Below are positions 32,200 through 44,100 of a stretch of 64,000 bases of DNA, one piece after another (position 1 is the stretch's first letter; each line of letters begins with the position of its first letter). The position numbers and the translations under genes are program-made. Source of the stretch: Tremella fuciformis (taxonomy: Eukaryota; Basidiomycota; Tremellomycetes; Tremellales; Tremellaceae); contig CP136491.1 of NCBI GenBank assembly GCA_032768795.1, positions 2,854,501 through 2,918,500 on the forward strand. The letters run 5' to 3'. Under the pieces are notes generated by a model. It saw nothing but the letters and a program-made list of their open reading frames with translations, searched no databases and was not told the origin of the DNA.

Positions 32200-33435
32200 A
32201 TGTCCGACAGCGCCAGACTCGCCGGGAAGACTCGTCGAGACGTGCTCGAAGCTGTCTCCGCCCGGAGCCAGGGGACTGCAGGTCTCGGGCGCCTCAAGGG
32301 CAAAGTGGGCATCATCACAGGTGTAGGCCCGGCATCAGGTATCGGCGTGAGCACACCGGCGACTCTATGCTCACCGAATCCGTCCGCTCATCTCGCAGAC
32401 GGCCACCGCCCGGCTGTTCGCCAGAGAGAGCGCGGCCCACCTCTACCTGCTCGACTACAACGCCGCAGCGCTGCAGCCCTTCGCTGAGCGGCTGGCGAAA
32501 GACTTTCCAGCGACCAAAGTGAGCTCCAAAGACCTTGAATGGCTTGCCCTCTGCGTCTCACACAGCACAGATCACATGGGTCCACGCGGACGCCTCCGAC
32601 CCCGCGGCCATCGAGAACCTCGTCCAGCGCGCAGTGGAAGAGGAAGGCCGACTGGATTTCTTCTTTGCCAACGCCGGGATCGTCCAGCCTCTCTCTGAAA
32701 AGCGGCACAAGGGGCGCAACCTCTTCGCTGAGCGCGTGGCGGCCGAGACTCCAGTGGACGAGTACATGAAGGTCATGCGCGTCAATGCGCTATCGTACGT
32801 CCCGCCTCGCAGCGCTGCGGTACTGTAACGCCCATCTGACGTCAGGGTGTTCCTCGCGCTCAAGTTTGCCGCGCCAGCCTTGGCGCAGAGCAATCCGTCA
32901 AAGGGCAAGACGCTGCCGGGAGGCTCGCTCATCCTGACAGCTTCGGGTACGGTGATGCATAAGAAGCATGATGTCAAAGCTGATTGTTAGTGGCCGGACT
33001 CAAGGCCAATGCAGGCCCGCTGGCGTACTCCGCCAGCAAAGCGGCGGTCGTTTCGATGGCCCAGACAGCGGCATACGAGCTCGCCGGCCAGAACATTCGA
33101 GTTAATGCCATCTGCCCAGGCTTGATCCAGGTGCCATGATCCCCGAGGCGAGGGCCAGAACGCTGATGGCAGACGGACATGACCAAGCCCCTCTTCGAAC
33201 TGGCCAAGGCAGGTGGGAAAGAAGACAAGATCGGATACCTCAATCCCCTCCTACGCCAGGGCTTGCCGGCAGGTCAGCTTCTCAAGGATATATCAGGGCA
33301 GTCATTGACTCTACAGAGGTCGCTCAGGCGGCATTATGGCTGGCGTCGGACGAATCAAGTTATGTCAACGGGCAGGCGATTCCTGTGGACGGAGCATTAT
33401 CAAGCAGCCATCCTTACGTCCGGGCAAAGCTGTAA
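32200..33435 (+). CDS. Short-chain dehydrogenase/reductase
   Basis: Classical SDR oxidoreductase with a 35-residue N-terminal extension. Splicing joins [20 protein letters not shown] to [11 protein letters not shown] (TGxxxGIG cofactor motif). Further parts are [32 protein letters not shown] (NAG motif), GGSLILTAS (catalytic Ser), [20 protein letters not shown] (YxxxK), [16 protein letters not shown] and [17 protein letters not shown]. It ends [10 protein letters not shown]. Introns lie at about 32347-32399, 32520-32567, 32795-32845, 32949-32992, 33130-33178 and 33275-33318. The Asp after the second strand (LLD) suggests NAD preference. No signal peptide. The substrate cannot be named. Confidence 0.9.
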
Positions 33436-33580
33436 AATGAGTCATGATAATCGTGACATTGCAAGCAAGCAGACGCTATGATAAGCAGGCCGTATGGTTC
33501 CATCTATCAACACTGTCCATCTGATCTACGGTAACACTCAAAACAGGAGCCGTCTCCTGATCAGCCACGAGACTTCCGGA

Positions 33581-35658
33581 TCACTTCTTATACTCGTCGC
33601 GTCCACGCGCATCTGTCTTGGTCCAGATCGAGATGCTCTCGGGAGGACAGAAGAACTCGGCCCATCCGTCTGCAGGTCAGCAAGAGCATAATCACTCAGG
33701 ACGGAGACCCACCCTCATCGATGGTGATTTCGCCCTGATGCCATCCCATGGCATCTGTCCACTTCTCCCCAGCATGTTCCTTGCCGACTTCGCACTTCTT
33801 CGAGCCATCGTCTTTGCCGTTACAGATCACAACCACGCAACCATCATGTTCTTCGTCGCCTGCCCTGACCCACGCGACGCAATTGGCTATTCCTTCAGAC
33901 AAGTCGAATCCGATGACGGGGTACTCACGGTGATCCCAGTAGTCTCGGATCTCGCCATATGCGAACAACTTGCGGGCTCGGATGATATCGTCGAGCTGAG
34001 ATACAGGTTGTTGAGGGTTGTCGCCACCACACCCGTACAGGTCCCCATAGAAGACGCATCTTTGATGAGCAATGAACCTTTAGCACAGTAGGGCTACTCA
34101 CGGGTAACCGTCAACCCGAAGCAAGATGAGTGCGTACGCTAGCGGTTTGAAGCCTGATGAGACCCATCGCTCAAGAGACTGTCCGACCTGAGTATCGTGA
34201 TTGTCCACGAGGGTGACAGCATCGATCGGTCTACGCTGGACGAGAGTGTTATCGAAGATCTTGCGGAGATCGTAGTTCTCTTTCGCCTCCCCCGCCTCTT
34301 TAAAATTGGCTTGAAGGCACGAGTCGAAGCATGAGAACTGTGTCCCTAGGCCCTCGACATACGCAACGAGAGAGTCGACCGAGTCCTTCCAGAATTCGCC
34401 CACGCAGAAGGCTTTTGGCTTTGAGCCCTCGGCACTCCGTACGTGCTTGACAAAATCGCCAATGAACTTTTGCTGTTGATCAGAGAGACTCCAAGAGCCA
34501 CTGATACACTTGCCGAGATGTGCTTGACGGCGTCGAAACGGAACCCGTACGCTCCGGTCTCCTTCAGGATCCACTCGCCCCATTTCCTGACTTGATCAGT
34601 ATTCTACTCTTCTCGGGCAACATGGCGTACATAAACTCGTCTGAGACTTCAGGATGGGAGTGATCGATGTCGGCCCGCACATCAGCCTGAGTCAGGCTGG
34701 TCTCTCTTAGCACTCACAAACATCAAATAGTCGTAATTCGAGTTCTCCTTGTCCACATCTTTGGCCCAGGTTTTGCCATCACCTTGGATCTTGAAGATGG
34801 CCTTGGTCTCCGTCTTCGCGTCATAGTCGACACCGGTGAAGTGGTTGTAGTTCTCACAGTCAGGACACGGACTGCGCCGCACAGCGCCACGTACCCATTT
34901 CATTTTCGAATACTTGTCACCTCGGCCGGGAAAGTCAAACTTGGTCCATCCGTCGATATCGTGCATCTCGCCGACCAGCTTTGTCCGGTCGTTGCTGTCT
35001 ACCATGGTGGCCTGGAAAGTCTCCTTGTCGTCGGCGCCGGCCCTGCTGATCAGCTCGACTGCGGTGTTTGCTGGCGATGACGCACTTGTGGTTCATCACT
35101 GCGTCGATATATGTGATGATACCCTTCCCCTTGGCCGCGCCGATAGCTTTCAGGAGGTCCTCCTTCGTCCCCCATTTGGTACGCGTCGCGCCTTTCTGGT
35201 CGAACTCTCCCAAGTCCCAGATGTCGTAGCTGAAGTTCAGCGCAAGCAGCGAGCACGGAGACCGGCACTCACATGTCATAGCCAGTGCCGTCCCTGCAGG
35301 TCAGCTCGCACTCCGTGAGCAGTTCAGCCATACATACGGGCTGGATCCTTTCGTCGGTGCTTTGCGCGTCAGAACACTTTCGTCCCGGACACAAGGTCAA
35401 CCTACGCGGCAACCAGCACGCGGTAATGCCGATGTCCGCTAGGCGCTCGCTCTCCTTCTCGTACTTCTTCCAGTGCACGCCGTCGCCTTCAGCATACCAT
35501 CTGTCACATGAGCTACAACGTCCTCGTGCCGGCTGCACCTACTCGAAGAACTGCATCATCGTGTAGTTGCCTGGACGTTCAGCCGGCTCGGTCGCGCTCA
35601 ACGATAAACTCTGCTCACCGGGCTTGCCGCGAGAGTCTTCATTGGCGTGGTGAGCCAT
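33581..35658 (-). CDS. Alpha-amylase, GH13, bacterial/intracellular type
   Basis: Predicted endo-acting alpha-1,4-glucan hydrolase. Start at 35658 (MAHHANEDSRGKP), spliced to NYTMMQFFEWYAEGDGVHWK, then KYEKESERLADIGITACWLP. Conserved GH13 regions follow: region I ITYIDAVMNHK, region II GAYGFRFDAVKHIS (nucleophile Asp), region III AFCVGEFWKDS (acid Glu) and region IV AVTLVDNHDTQVGQ. The end is ESISIWTKTDARGRDEYKK with TGA at 33581. The MQFFEWY...DGVHW opening and the YDLWDLGEF segment are those of the GH13_5 group (Bacillus-type amylases and fungal intracellular amylases). No signal peptide is visible, so a cytosolic role is likely. About nine short introns are needed. Confidence 0.88.
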
Positions 35659-36249
35659 ATTGCGACGAGTGTCTAATGTCTATTGGGAGGTCTAGAGTCT
35701 ATCAGGACCAGAGACGAGGGGCGAGAGGGGATGTATATGGGTGATGGATGCGACTGATCGAGACGAGACGTGGCTGTTCATCCCAACAGAGACCCAAAAG
35801 GCTGGAACGCGGCGTCTGGTTTCGCCTCGGACCTGTTGCAGGGATGACGTACATGGCAGATCGAATCAGGCACCGGAAAGGAACCCTTCCCTGTATTGGG
35901 CACGTGTTCCTCAGTTGCGGATGTGGCAGATGCGAGGTGGCAGTCTCCCTGACCCGCGGCATTACGGAGTATCGTCATGGACGGGTCAGAGGAGCTTTAT
36001 CAGACTTCCTGCAGGCCTTGAACATCTTCCAAGCTCTCGTTTTGCCACATGACCGCCGAAGACTCACAAGACAGCTGTCCGGGCAAGGCGATGCGGCATC
36101 TTCCGTTCACCGTGCAAGGGTAGCAGTAGTAGAGATAGTGAGTGACCCTGAGTTGTTGCCATAGGCATAGGCCAGAGACCGGATGGCCTTTGCAGAAACT
36201 CCCCAAGCATACATATATGGTCGTGTAAAAGTCATTCGCGCGTGACAGA
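35659..36249. other. Intergenic, upstream of alpha-amylase
   Basis: About 590 bp with the amylase promoter. Frames on both strands here are short and lack protein character. No repeat or RNA gene is seen. Confidence 0.35.
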
Positions 36250-36567
36250 TCACCCCTTCTCGGCGTCTCCACCTTCTGTCGACCCTGCTTCTGTGTCGAC
36301 GACCAACGGCTCCGTGTCCGCGTCTCTTGTCTCCACGATGGGACCGCGACCCCACCAGTCAATGTCAGTGATATCGCCCCATCGACCACTCGGAGCTCCT
36401 CGGCCGAACGTGGGCGTCAGGTCAATGCCTGCACTCATAGAGGGATCTTTAGCTACGATACCGCTTTGCACTGGCTTATGAGGCTGGCTGTCCCTCGTTC
36501 CCGGATGTGTCCGCATCCATGTCTTTTGCTGAGTTCTGGTCAGCGTTCTCCATTTGCTGCGGCTCAT
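36250..36567 (-). CDS. Small hypothetical protein (weak)
   Basis: An open frame from Met at 36567 (MSRSKWRTLTRTQQKTWMRT) to a stop at 36250, about 105 residues. The C-terminal part has convincing composition (GIDLTPTFGRGAPSGRWGDI, then TDIDWWGRGPIVETRDADTE). The N-terminal part does not, and a neighbouring frame reads just as plausibly there (MENADQNSAKDMDADTSGNE). An unseen intron or a frameshift may join the two frames. No domain is recognised. Confidence 0.3.
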   Translation of the reverse strand: MSRSKWRTLTRTQQKTWMRTHPGTRDSQPHKPVQSGIVAKDPSMSAGIDLTPTFGRGAPSGRWGDITDIDWWGRGPIVETRDADTEPLVVDTEAGSTEGGDAEKG

Positions 36568-37249
36568 GTCTGTCCAATCTTTGTGTCCAACCAGAGTCGA
36601 TTGAGCATGATGAGTGGCTTCTTGTGTCAGCTGATGCTTGCAACCTCGAAGTAGCAGACTAGACCTACAAGGCGACAGGCTGCTGCCCAAGGTATTACCT
36701 AGGGTACTACCACAATCCTCTGGCATGGGGAGACTCAGACAGGGTGGGCGGGTCGAGGACTGCCGCGTCCGTTTCACCGCTATCATTATATGCAGGCGGA
36801 ATGACCTTCCCGATATTGTGTTACAGCTGTCCTTTGAGAGATCCCCTGGCGTTCTACTGTGACTCGTTACATCCGGTGACGCTGCCCTGTTTCTACTGTG
36901 CGGTGATTTCGCGAGACTCCGCGCCCAATTTGAAACAGATCAATTAGCGACTGGTCGATGAGATAGGGGTAAATCGACCCCCAAAGCGCGTAGCCTTCTG
37001 CCTGCGCATCATGACCTAGCAAATAAGCTCCGGAGTGTTCAGTCACTGGGTGACCGTGTGTTGAAGGCGCGTTCGTGTCAACAAGGTCACAAACGTCGAG
37101 TACGCAACAGGCATTCCGGAAGATCCTGTGTACCGATGCCGTGACAGATGACTCTGCTCATTCCGTGCATTCACCTCGGTCGCATAATGTCTACAGTAGT
37201 GAAGATCGCTTTGTGAGGCGGCAGGGGCAAGACCCTCGCCTTGAGCTCT
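36568..37249. other. Intergenic
   Basis: About 680 bp between two small putative genes on the same strand. No supported coding exon, repeat or RNA gene is seen. It is the upstream region of the weak gene ending at 36250 and the 3' flank of the small gene ending at 37250. Confidence 0.35.
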
Positions 37250-37620
37250 CTATGAGCTGGTCGGAGTGTCCTCCGGTTTGGTCTCCGTCTCAGGCTGCTG
37301 TGTCGTGGTCTCCTCCGAAGGAACAGTCTCCGGGCGCGACGAGATGTATGCGCTCGCCAATATCGTCGAGACCTGCTGCGTTTTCCGGGAGCTCCGTAGA
37401 AGATCGACGCGCTCACTTGGGGCTATCCGACTCGCCTGGCGGGGTGTGACGCCGAATCTGTGCAACATCGCACGCCTGCTCTGCCAAGTGGTTGTGGGCG
37501 TCCCTGACATCAGTGCTTCCTTTCCTCTCTAAAATCCTGTCAGGACTCACCGGTGGACGGATTCGGGATCGAGCTGTTCGGGCCACCCGTAGGAGCGTTC
37601 TCAGAGGGGTTGGAAGACAT
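37250..37620 (-). CDS. Small two-exon hypothetical protein, 108 residues
   Basis: Start at 37620 (MSSNPSENAPTGGPNSSIPN). An intron of about 45 nt with donor GTGAGT, branch CTGAT and acceptor GTCAG leads to TPTTTWQSRRAMLHRFGVTP. The frame goes on through SERVDLLRSSRKTQQVSTIL and ends PETETKPEDTPTSS plus TAG at 37250. Hydrophilic, with no signal peptide or TM segment. The middle is basic and helical, and the tail is acidic with Thr/Glu/Pro. A consensus TATATAA lies 78 bp upstream of the start, which is rare in this window and suggests strong or inducible expression (inference). The family is not recognised. Confidence 0.6.
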
Positions 37621-37697
37621 TTGGACCTTTGGATCGTAAGCGATGCGGGGTGCGGTCGTGAAAGCGAGCGCCGAGATGTCAGGACTCTGTCCTCCCC

Positions 37698-37704
37698 TTA
37701 TATA
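37698..37704 (-). promoter_or_regulatory. TATA box for the small two-exon gene
   Basis: TATATAA on the minus strand, followed by GGGGAGG, 78 bp upstream of the start at 37620. Confidence 0.5.
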
Positions 37705-37823
37705 TCTGTGCCTCGACCAGCTTTGGCGGGGAATGTCTAGAGTACTTGTGTGATAGCGCCTTCCGCTGCTTTCGGGAGCACGATCGATTCGTACTGTAAG
37801 AGCGCATCCGGGCGTCATCAAAT

Positions 37824-38163
37824 TTAATGAAAGCGAATAGGCGATAGACAGCTTGCACTGTTGAGCAATATCGGAGCAGTATTCTTGGGGTCGCAGAAGG
37901 GGCTTTCCTTCTCCGCCACGCGGACCACGCGGAATTGTCTCTCCGACTCATGGCGGTTGATTAGCGCATATTGCGCAGTCCTCGCCACCGTAACAGCGCT
38001 GGCCCCTCCCTGGATTGCGAAGGTGGTCGAAGGAGAAAGGGAGGAGATGAAATCCCCATTTGGTCCGATGTCTGAGAGGGGATGCGGGAAAGTGATGCAC
38101 GCAGCCAGGATGAAAGACAGGATGTCCTGTAGCGTTGTGCCGCTGCGTAATGTCAGAAGACAC
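37824..38163 (-). CDS. Possible exon or gene relic
   Basis: A 113-codon frame with natural-looking composition (DILSFILAACITFPHPLSDI, ASAVTVARTAQYALINRHES, RQFRVVRVAEKESPF). It has no convincing start context, no matched splice partner upstream and no recognised domain. It could be part of a decayed gene like the neighbouring kinase-like pseudogene, or chance. Confidence 0.2.
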
Positions 38164-38403
38164 AAACTTCGAGTCGTTCGATTCGACTGCTCGGGTTGTC
38201 ATATGGGGCTTGACGCGCACGGGCACGGGGATCCACGAGGAAGAGGAAAACCTCCGAACTATGCCGCGCTCTGCCGTACCGCCGGCGCCCGATGAATTAT
38301 CGGTGAACGAGACAGGTGAGTAGACATGCAGGTACACCAACGTGAAGGTACAGTACATAGGTATACGTTGAGTCGGTAAATTCCTCTCCATGCACAAGAC
38401 AAG

Positions 38404-39878
38404 TCAACGTCCGCGCGCCCTCAAGCCCGTGCCCCACGGATCAAGAGCCATGCTGACCTCTTCCTCCTCATCCAAGATCTCCGAGAGGGGAGCATCCAGT
38501 CTCGCCAGCCCGAAATCGATCAAGCACACCGTGCCAGCTCCAGGTCGGCGACAGCAGTGCCGGATGTGCACGTCGTTGTGCGTGATGGAGTGCGCGTGGA
38601 GGTGGGCGCAGGCCGCGCGAACGTCGGCTCTGCCTCTCAGCGTGGTTCTCTCCTCCTCTTCGGAAAGACCCGCACTTGTCCAAACTGGTCATCCCGCCCA
38701 TACTGGCATACTTTCCGTCGAGCCCCTCGCCAACATATTCGGGCACGAGCGCCAGTGCGCGTGCTGGCCATCTGTTGTCGCCATCGTCATCACCATTCGC
38801 ATCGAGGGACGGCACTGCGGTGTACAGACCCCAACTACCGGCAAACATCTTTGATACCGGTGCGCCGCTGACCGAGCTGAAACATGAAGCCAGCCGCTCA
38901 TACACCCTTGCCTCGTTCTCCAGCTCCGCCATCCTTTCGGTCGAGGTAGCAAACTTGACAACTACTTGATGCTCCTCGAGGTAGCCGCGGACACAAAAAT
39001 CCCTGCCGGAGTACATGAATTCACTGGGGTCAAAGACCGACGACGACGACAGACCAGTTGGTTCCGAGGTAACCTGCACACTTCCGTCGCGATTCGGCGA
39101 GCAGAACGCGTCGGCGCTGGGTGAGACCGACTGCGAGGCAGGTAGCTCAATCCCTCGACCATACCACCGAGGTTCCTTGGCCGTACCCGCGCACATGTCG
39201 GCGAGGTCCCTTCTTCTAGATCCGAGTCTAAGGGTGCAACTGGACTATCTGGCACAACTGGACTACCTGGCACAGTCGCGGTCGGTAAGGCGCCAGCGAT
39301 AGGAGGGTCAATGACATGTGGGCGACCGATTGTGAGCTGTCGGGACAGCTTCTCCAAGTGCTACGGTCGCCGCATGAATTCTTCCGTAACCAACGGCAAA
39401 TTTGGGTCATGCCCCTGCGCTGCGGGGAGCGCGGAAAAGTTGCAATGGATCCAGACGGCGGGAGAGCGGCCAAACCCAGCTTGGCTATGCTGCTCCCGCT
39501 GGGGGAGACCAGTGCAGCTGCCGATCTCGTGGTTGTCGCTGCTTCAATGGTAGGGGCGGATATAGAGGACTTCGAGGCCGTTGTCGATCCCCCCAGAGCA
39601 CCGTCTTCATGACTGGCTCGGTGCGAGGGGATCGAGAACGACGACGGCAGCTCGGTACTCCATCAAAGAGTATTAGTCCACACGATCTGCTCATCCTCGA
39701 TATCAGAGGCGGGGGCAATTGGTAGCGCGAGAGCGATGTACTCGGAAGCGACGGTCAGATAGTCTGGCGACTCGTCGAAGGGAATGAAATTGGACTCGAC
39801 GATGTCCATGGGCGCTTTGAGTTGGTGGACGGTGACCATCGAGCGAGGAGAGGGGCAGGAGCCGGTCGGAACTGACAT
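38404..39878 (-). pseudogene. Protein-kinase-like pseudogene with stops and frameshifts
   Basis: Fragments of a basidiomycete kinase-like protein occur in order but in three frames. The N-terminal part (DYLTVASEYIALALPIAP) ends at a TGA after WTNTL. The same frame continues (IAKLGLAALPPSGSIATFP), then shifts to GHDPNLPLVTEEFMRRP, which ends in a TAG. That frame goes on to HLEKLSRQLTIGRPHVIDPP. A further shift gives DFCVRGYLEEHQVVVKFATS (N-lobe Lys) and RALALVPEYVGEGLDGKYA. Another shift gives HAHSITHNDVHIRHC (catalytic-loop HND) and TVCLIDFGLARLDAP (DFG). The end is GTGLRARGR at 38404. I found no introns that repair these breaks. Neighbouring genes are intact, so sequencing error is less likely than decay. 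Confidence 0.6.
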
Positions 39879-41112
39879 CTTGATGATGAAAGACAACATC
39901 CAACCAACGCGACCTCGATTAGATTAGCACAGTATGCACATGTGTAGATCGGGACAGAGTGGGCGAGTGCATTCCTCTCATCGATGTGTAGCAGAAGATG
40001 ATCACTGTTCGACCCATGATATCGCACTGGACAGTCGTCGAAATCGCCAGCTCACAGTGTCAGCCCCAAAAAACGTCTGCATAATTGAATCAGAAATAAG
40101 GCTCGCTTGATGCGGGAGGCAAATCATTTAGTCCACCGGTCAATCTCAGCCCGGAAGGTTTCTCTGACGTGCAGTAAGTAGTCTCAAAGAGCAATCTGAG
40201 GTGGACCAAGTTTGCAGGATTGGGAACGGGCAAGTAATGGCACTACTTGAACGATGGTCGACAGATTGTGGCGGGTACAGTGTAATCGCACGGACCAGTC
40301 GGGTAATTCAGATGATGACGCACAGCAGAATTAAAAAGCTGGTTGGCGGTTGCGGAAGGGCCTGGGTATGGCTCGCGGTGGCACTCCGCCAAGCAGACCA
40401 TTCTATCGTGGACTGCCGGGGTCCATGCCGCTTTGCGCGATACCAGGCATATCTTCGCCGTCGCGCTCAAGAGTCGACCCCTGCGACAAAGAAGCATGAA
40501 AGTTCCATGTGCGGTCGTTGGGACCCACGTCTCCAGACAAATTCGGACAGAGGCCCTCATCTGCTCGTCTGGTGCAGCTGCGCTGGCGGAGCATCTCGGC
40601 GACACAGTGCCTTGTGCGCGCGCAAGTGCTTACGGTGAATTTACAGTCATGATGGTGGGAACAGCTCGACGCCACGACTTGACTGACCGCATCCTTGCCC
40701 TGGTAGTTCCTAGGCAGCACGATACACGTCAGCCCATTTCTGCTGCGTCTTGGAATAATTTCGATAGGATGCCAAGCTGAGCAATCGACAGATACATTTC
40801 CAGCTCTCCATTCAACACTGAATAGGCTGGGATGGATGGGCGGTGTTGTGGACAACGCGTGCACATCGTGATCGTCATGCATTCGTTGCGCAGCGTGACA
40901 AATCTATACAGGCCGGGTCGACCGTGGCAGAAATATATAACAGTACGAACGTGTGGACACACCTGCACAAGCTCCCCGCGATTCGACTGGCGACGCGGTC
41001 GGGATGCCCGAGGGAAGAACCGAATAAATATATAGCACAGCAAGTCGGATGGAAATGATACAACTCAAACTCGGGCCCGTCACGTCCTCTTATGCCATTT
41101 CGACCAAGCTGC
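39879..41112. other. 1.2-kb region without a supported gene
   Basis: Several open frames of 100-160 codons overlap here on both strands (for example 40201-40780 plus and 40403-40882 minus). None shows domain motifs, consistent splice signals or natural composition. TATATAA-like runs occur near 40937 and 41023. It is the 3' flank of WEE1 and the upstream region of the kinase-like pseudogene. Confidence 0.4.
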
Positions 41113-44100
41113 TCAGTCGTCAAGCATCTCGATATCACCGTCGCCGACGACGGTCATGGACGATGGGGTTGGCGTGGCGGTGAAACCGCTACCGGAGAGC
41201 ACATCAATCAGCCACATCGGGTCTTCGGGAGCAAGTGCGGTCCCGCCGCTCCTTGCTCGTTGAACGACCGGGTGGTTGACGATGTGCGAGATTGCCGGGC
41301 GCATCGAAGGCTCGGAGCGCATGCACTGGGTGATGAGGTCGGTGAGAGCGGGAGAGAGAGGCGACAGGTCGACTACCGAAAAGTCGTCCGAGCGAAGAGC
41401 ATGCCAAGGTTCGCCGCCATCAGGTACACAGATGTTGGTGGAGACTTCGAGAACGACGAGGCCGAAGCTGCCAATCAGCATCATCATCATGTCGCAATCG
41501 CATGACTCACGAGAAGACGTCTGCAGCCATTTCATATCTCCCCCTGAGCATCTCGGGCGCCATGTACACGCGATCACCCTCTCGTTCCAGCTTCTCGGGA
41601 CTGCCCATTCCCGCCACACTACCGCCAAGTCCACTGCCAGCCAACACTTCAGCCGGACTCAACCGGGGCCATCGAGTGGCCAGGCCAAAGTCGGCGATTT
41701 TGAGAGCTCCGGAGGGAGAAATGAGAATGTTGGCAGGCTTGAGGTCGAAGTGGATGACGCCATTGCTATGAATGTGATCCACGCCGTCAGATAGCTCGCG
41801 AACGATCTTCCACACTCGTGCCTCATCGAGGCGCTCCACGACTTGTCCGTACTCCTCGAGGAAGAAGGCCAAAGAGCCGAGACAGAGCTCTGTTTGTATG
41901 AACAACTGGCGATTCTGCTCCCAGGCAGACTCAAATCGAATGACATGTTCCGACGGCCGCGTTGAGAGATGCCTCAGTATATCGACCTCTTCAAGATGGC
42001 GCAAACGATCTTTGACGCCGTCGAATACACCGCGAGCTTTCTTGACCGCCCAAAGGCCATCGCCGTGCCTGTCTTGCACCTTTATGACGGTCGAAAATGC
42101 ACCCTTGCCTAGTGTCTCGATGGTGATGAAGCGCTGCTCGAAAATATCTTCGTCCTCTATCTGGGCACTTGTGGCGGGATGAGACTGACGGTGATGCAGT
42201 GCGCGGTGAACTTTCGGGGCGGCAAAGGCAGGGAGAGACATGCGAGGCATGATGCCTTGACCTCCATGAGATGCAGAAGGACGGTGGAATGCCGATCTTG
42301 GCTTCGGCGGGTGGGTCGGGGTGGTCAGGAGCGCACTCCGAGCCGCAGCCAAGGTGAGAGTTTCGCCTCCACGTTTGGTCGGAGTGACTTCGTCTTCACT
42401 AACCTCGGTCGCAGAGCCATTCCCGCTGCTCAGACGCCGCAGCATTCCTACTCGGCTGACTGGCGGCTTCGACCCGAATGTGGGTTGCGGAGGGACGAGC
42501 CTTGCAGTTGGACTGACGGGGTCGCTGCTCTCGCCCCCGCTTTCTGGGGATGAGTCGGTCTTGAGGGCGAGGTGAGGCTTGAAAGCGCTCATAGGCGGCC
42601 TCTTTGCGGAGGGCGGGACGATTCGTACGGCCATGGGAGATGGGATGTTGTGCCTTGTGGTCTCTATGAGGGGCGCCATGTCCGCCTCTGTGGACAAACT
42701 GGGTTGCGATCGCGAATGTCCAACTCGTCCACCCATGGCATAAGCCGACTTCTTGACGGGCGTACCGGGCATTGATGCTTTGTCCTGCTGTGCTGCGGTG
42801 CTCAATGTTGAAGCGGCACCTCCGAGGAAGTCGAACGCTTCCGGCCACCCAGACTGCATTGAGGGAACCACAGAAGGAGTTGCGATTTCTTGCTGTCGCT
42901 CGTCGCCCATGGAAGACGTCCGCTTGAGCATCGCCGGCCGACGAGGAGGACGGGTGTTGACGCGCAACATGGAGGGCGGCGGTTGTCTGAATGCAGATGG
43001 CTTGACTGCGGAGTCTTCTTCCATCGCGACTCCCGAATCTCGAGGCTTGAACTTGCGCCCAACGGTTCCGCTCGGCGCGGCAAACACTTCTTGTGGTGGC
43101 TTGACGTCTTCGAATATGGGCGGACCCGCCGGTGAGAATGCCGACGGGGGAGGGGTGATCGCGGTCGAGATGGTCGAGATGCTCGAATTCGAGGTGCTAA
43201 ACTCTGGCACATGACCCAAGCCAGGCGATAATGACAAAGCCAAGCCGTACTTTTGTCCAAAGGACCGAGAAATCGAGCCAGAAGCAGCAGACGCCAACGT
43301 TGTCTGCTCGCCCGAGTTGTGTCGCTTGTGAGCCCGGTGCACCGAATTTGCCACAGGGCCGAATGCGATTGATCCAGGCCGAGACTTCTTCGGGACCGAC
43401 ATGCTGAAGGGGATGCTCGATCCAGATCCGAACGGTTCATCCTTCTGTGAGACAGCCTGGATTTCGCCTAGGCTCGCAGCCTTCTTCTGCGACAGCATTG
43501 GCTGCGTTTTCGTGGCATCGGTTGCCGATCTTGCCCGAATCGGATGCGACGTGGACAGGCGGGGAATTCGCGAGCTTTCTGCGTTCTGGGCTGCAGTAGA
43601 GAAGACGGAAGCATTGCTCTCCTGGGATAACGAAGTTCGCAGGGGGAAAAGGGGCTGCGGTGGTGGTTGAGGGCAGTTGGGCATGAGTGGTGTTTCTGGC
43701 ATAGGGACATCGTCTTCGTCCATGTCATCATCTCGTAGGTTCGTTGTGGAGAATTTGAGTGGGCTCGCTGGCGGCCTGCGATCCCCGAATCCCGGCACTG
43801 GTCCCGCTTTCAAGCTCCTGCTCTGGCCCGGCACCCTCCTGATGGGACTGTCCTCATCTGCCAATTTGAGCCTGGCCGCAGCAGTCGCCACACACGGTGT
43901 CGGGCTCTCCTCTGGCGGGGAGGAAGATGACGAAGAATCTTCCCTCGCCATGGCCATCGAGAGATGCGGATGTGTCGAGAAGAGGCTAGAAGACGTGGGT
44001 GTGCCGACGTGGGAAAGCGACAGTTGCGGGGCTTTAATAGGAGAGATCATGACAAAGTCTTCTTCGGCTTGGCGGGGTGATGGGGAAGGCGAGAGCTTGT

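Noticed and set aside
37861..38295. 144-codon plus-strand frame
   Set aside because: Overlaps an equally plausible minus frame; neither has a domain or promoter, so only the minus one is listed at very low confidence.
40201..40882. Overlapping 145-159-codon frames on both strands
   Set aside because: No motif, no splice signals in register and mixed composition; treated as non-coding.
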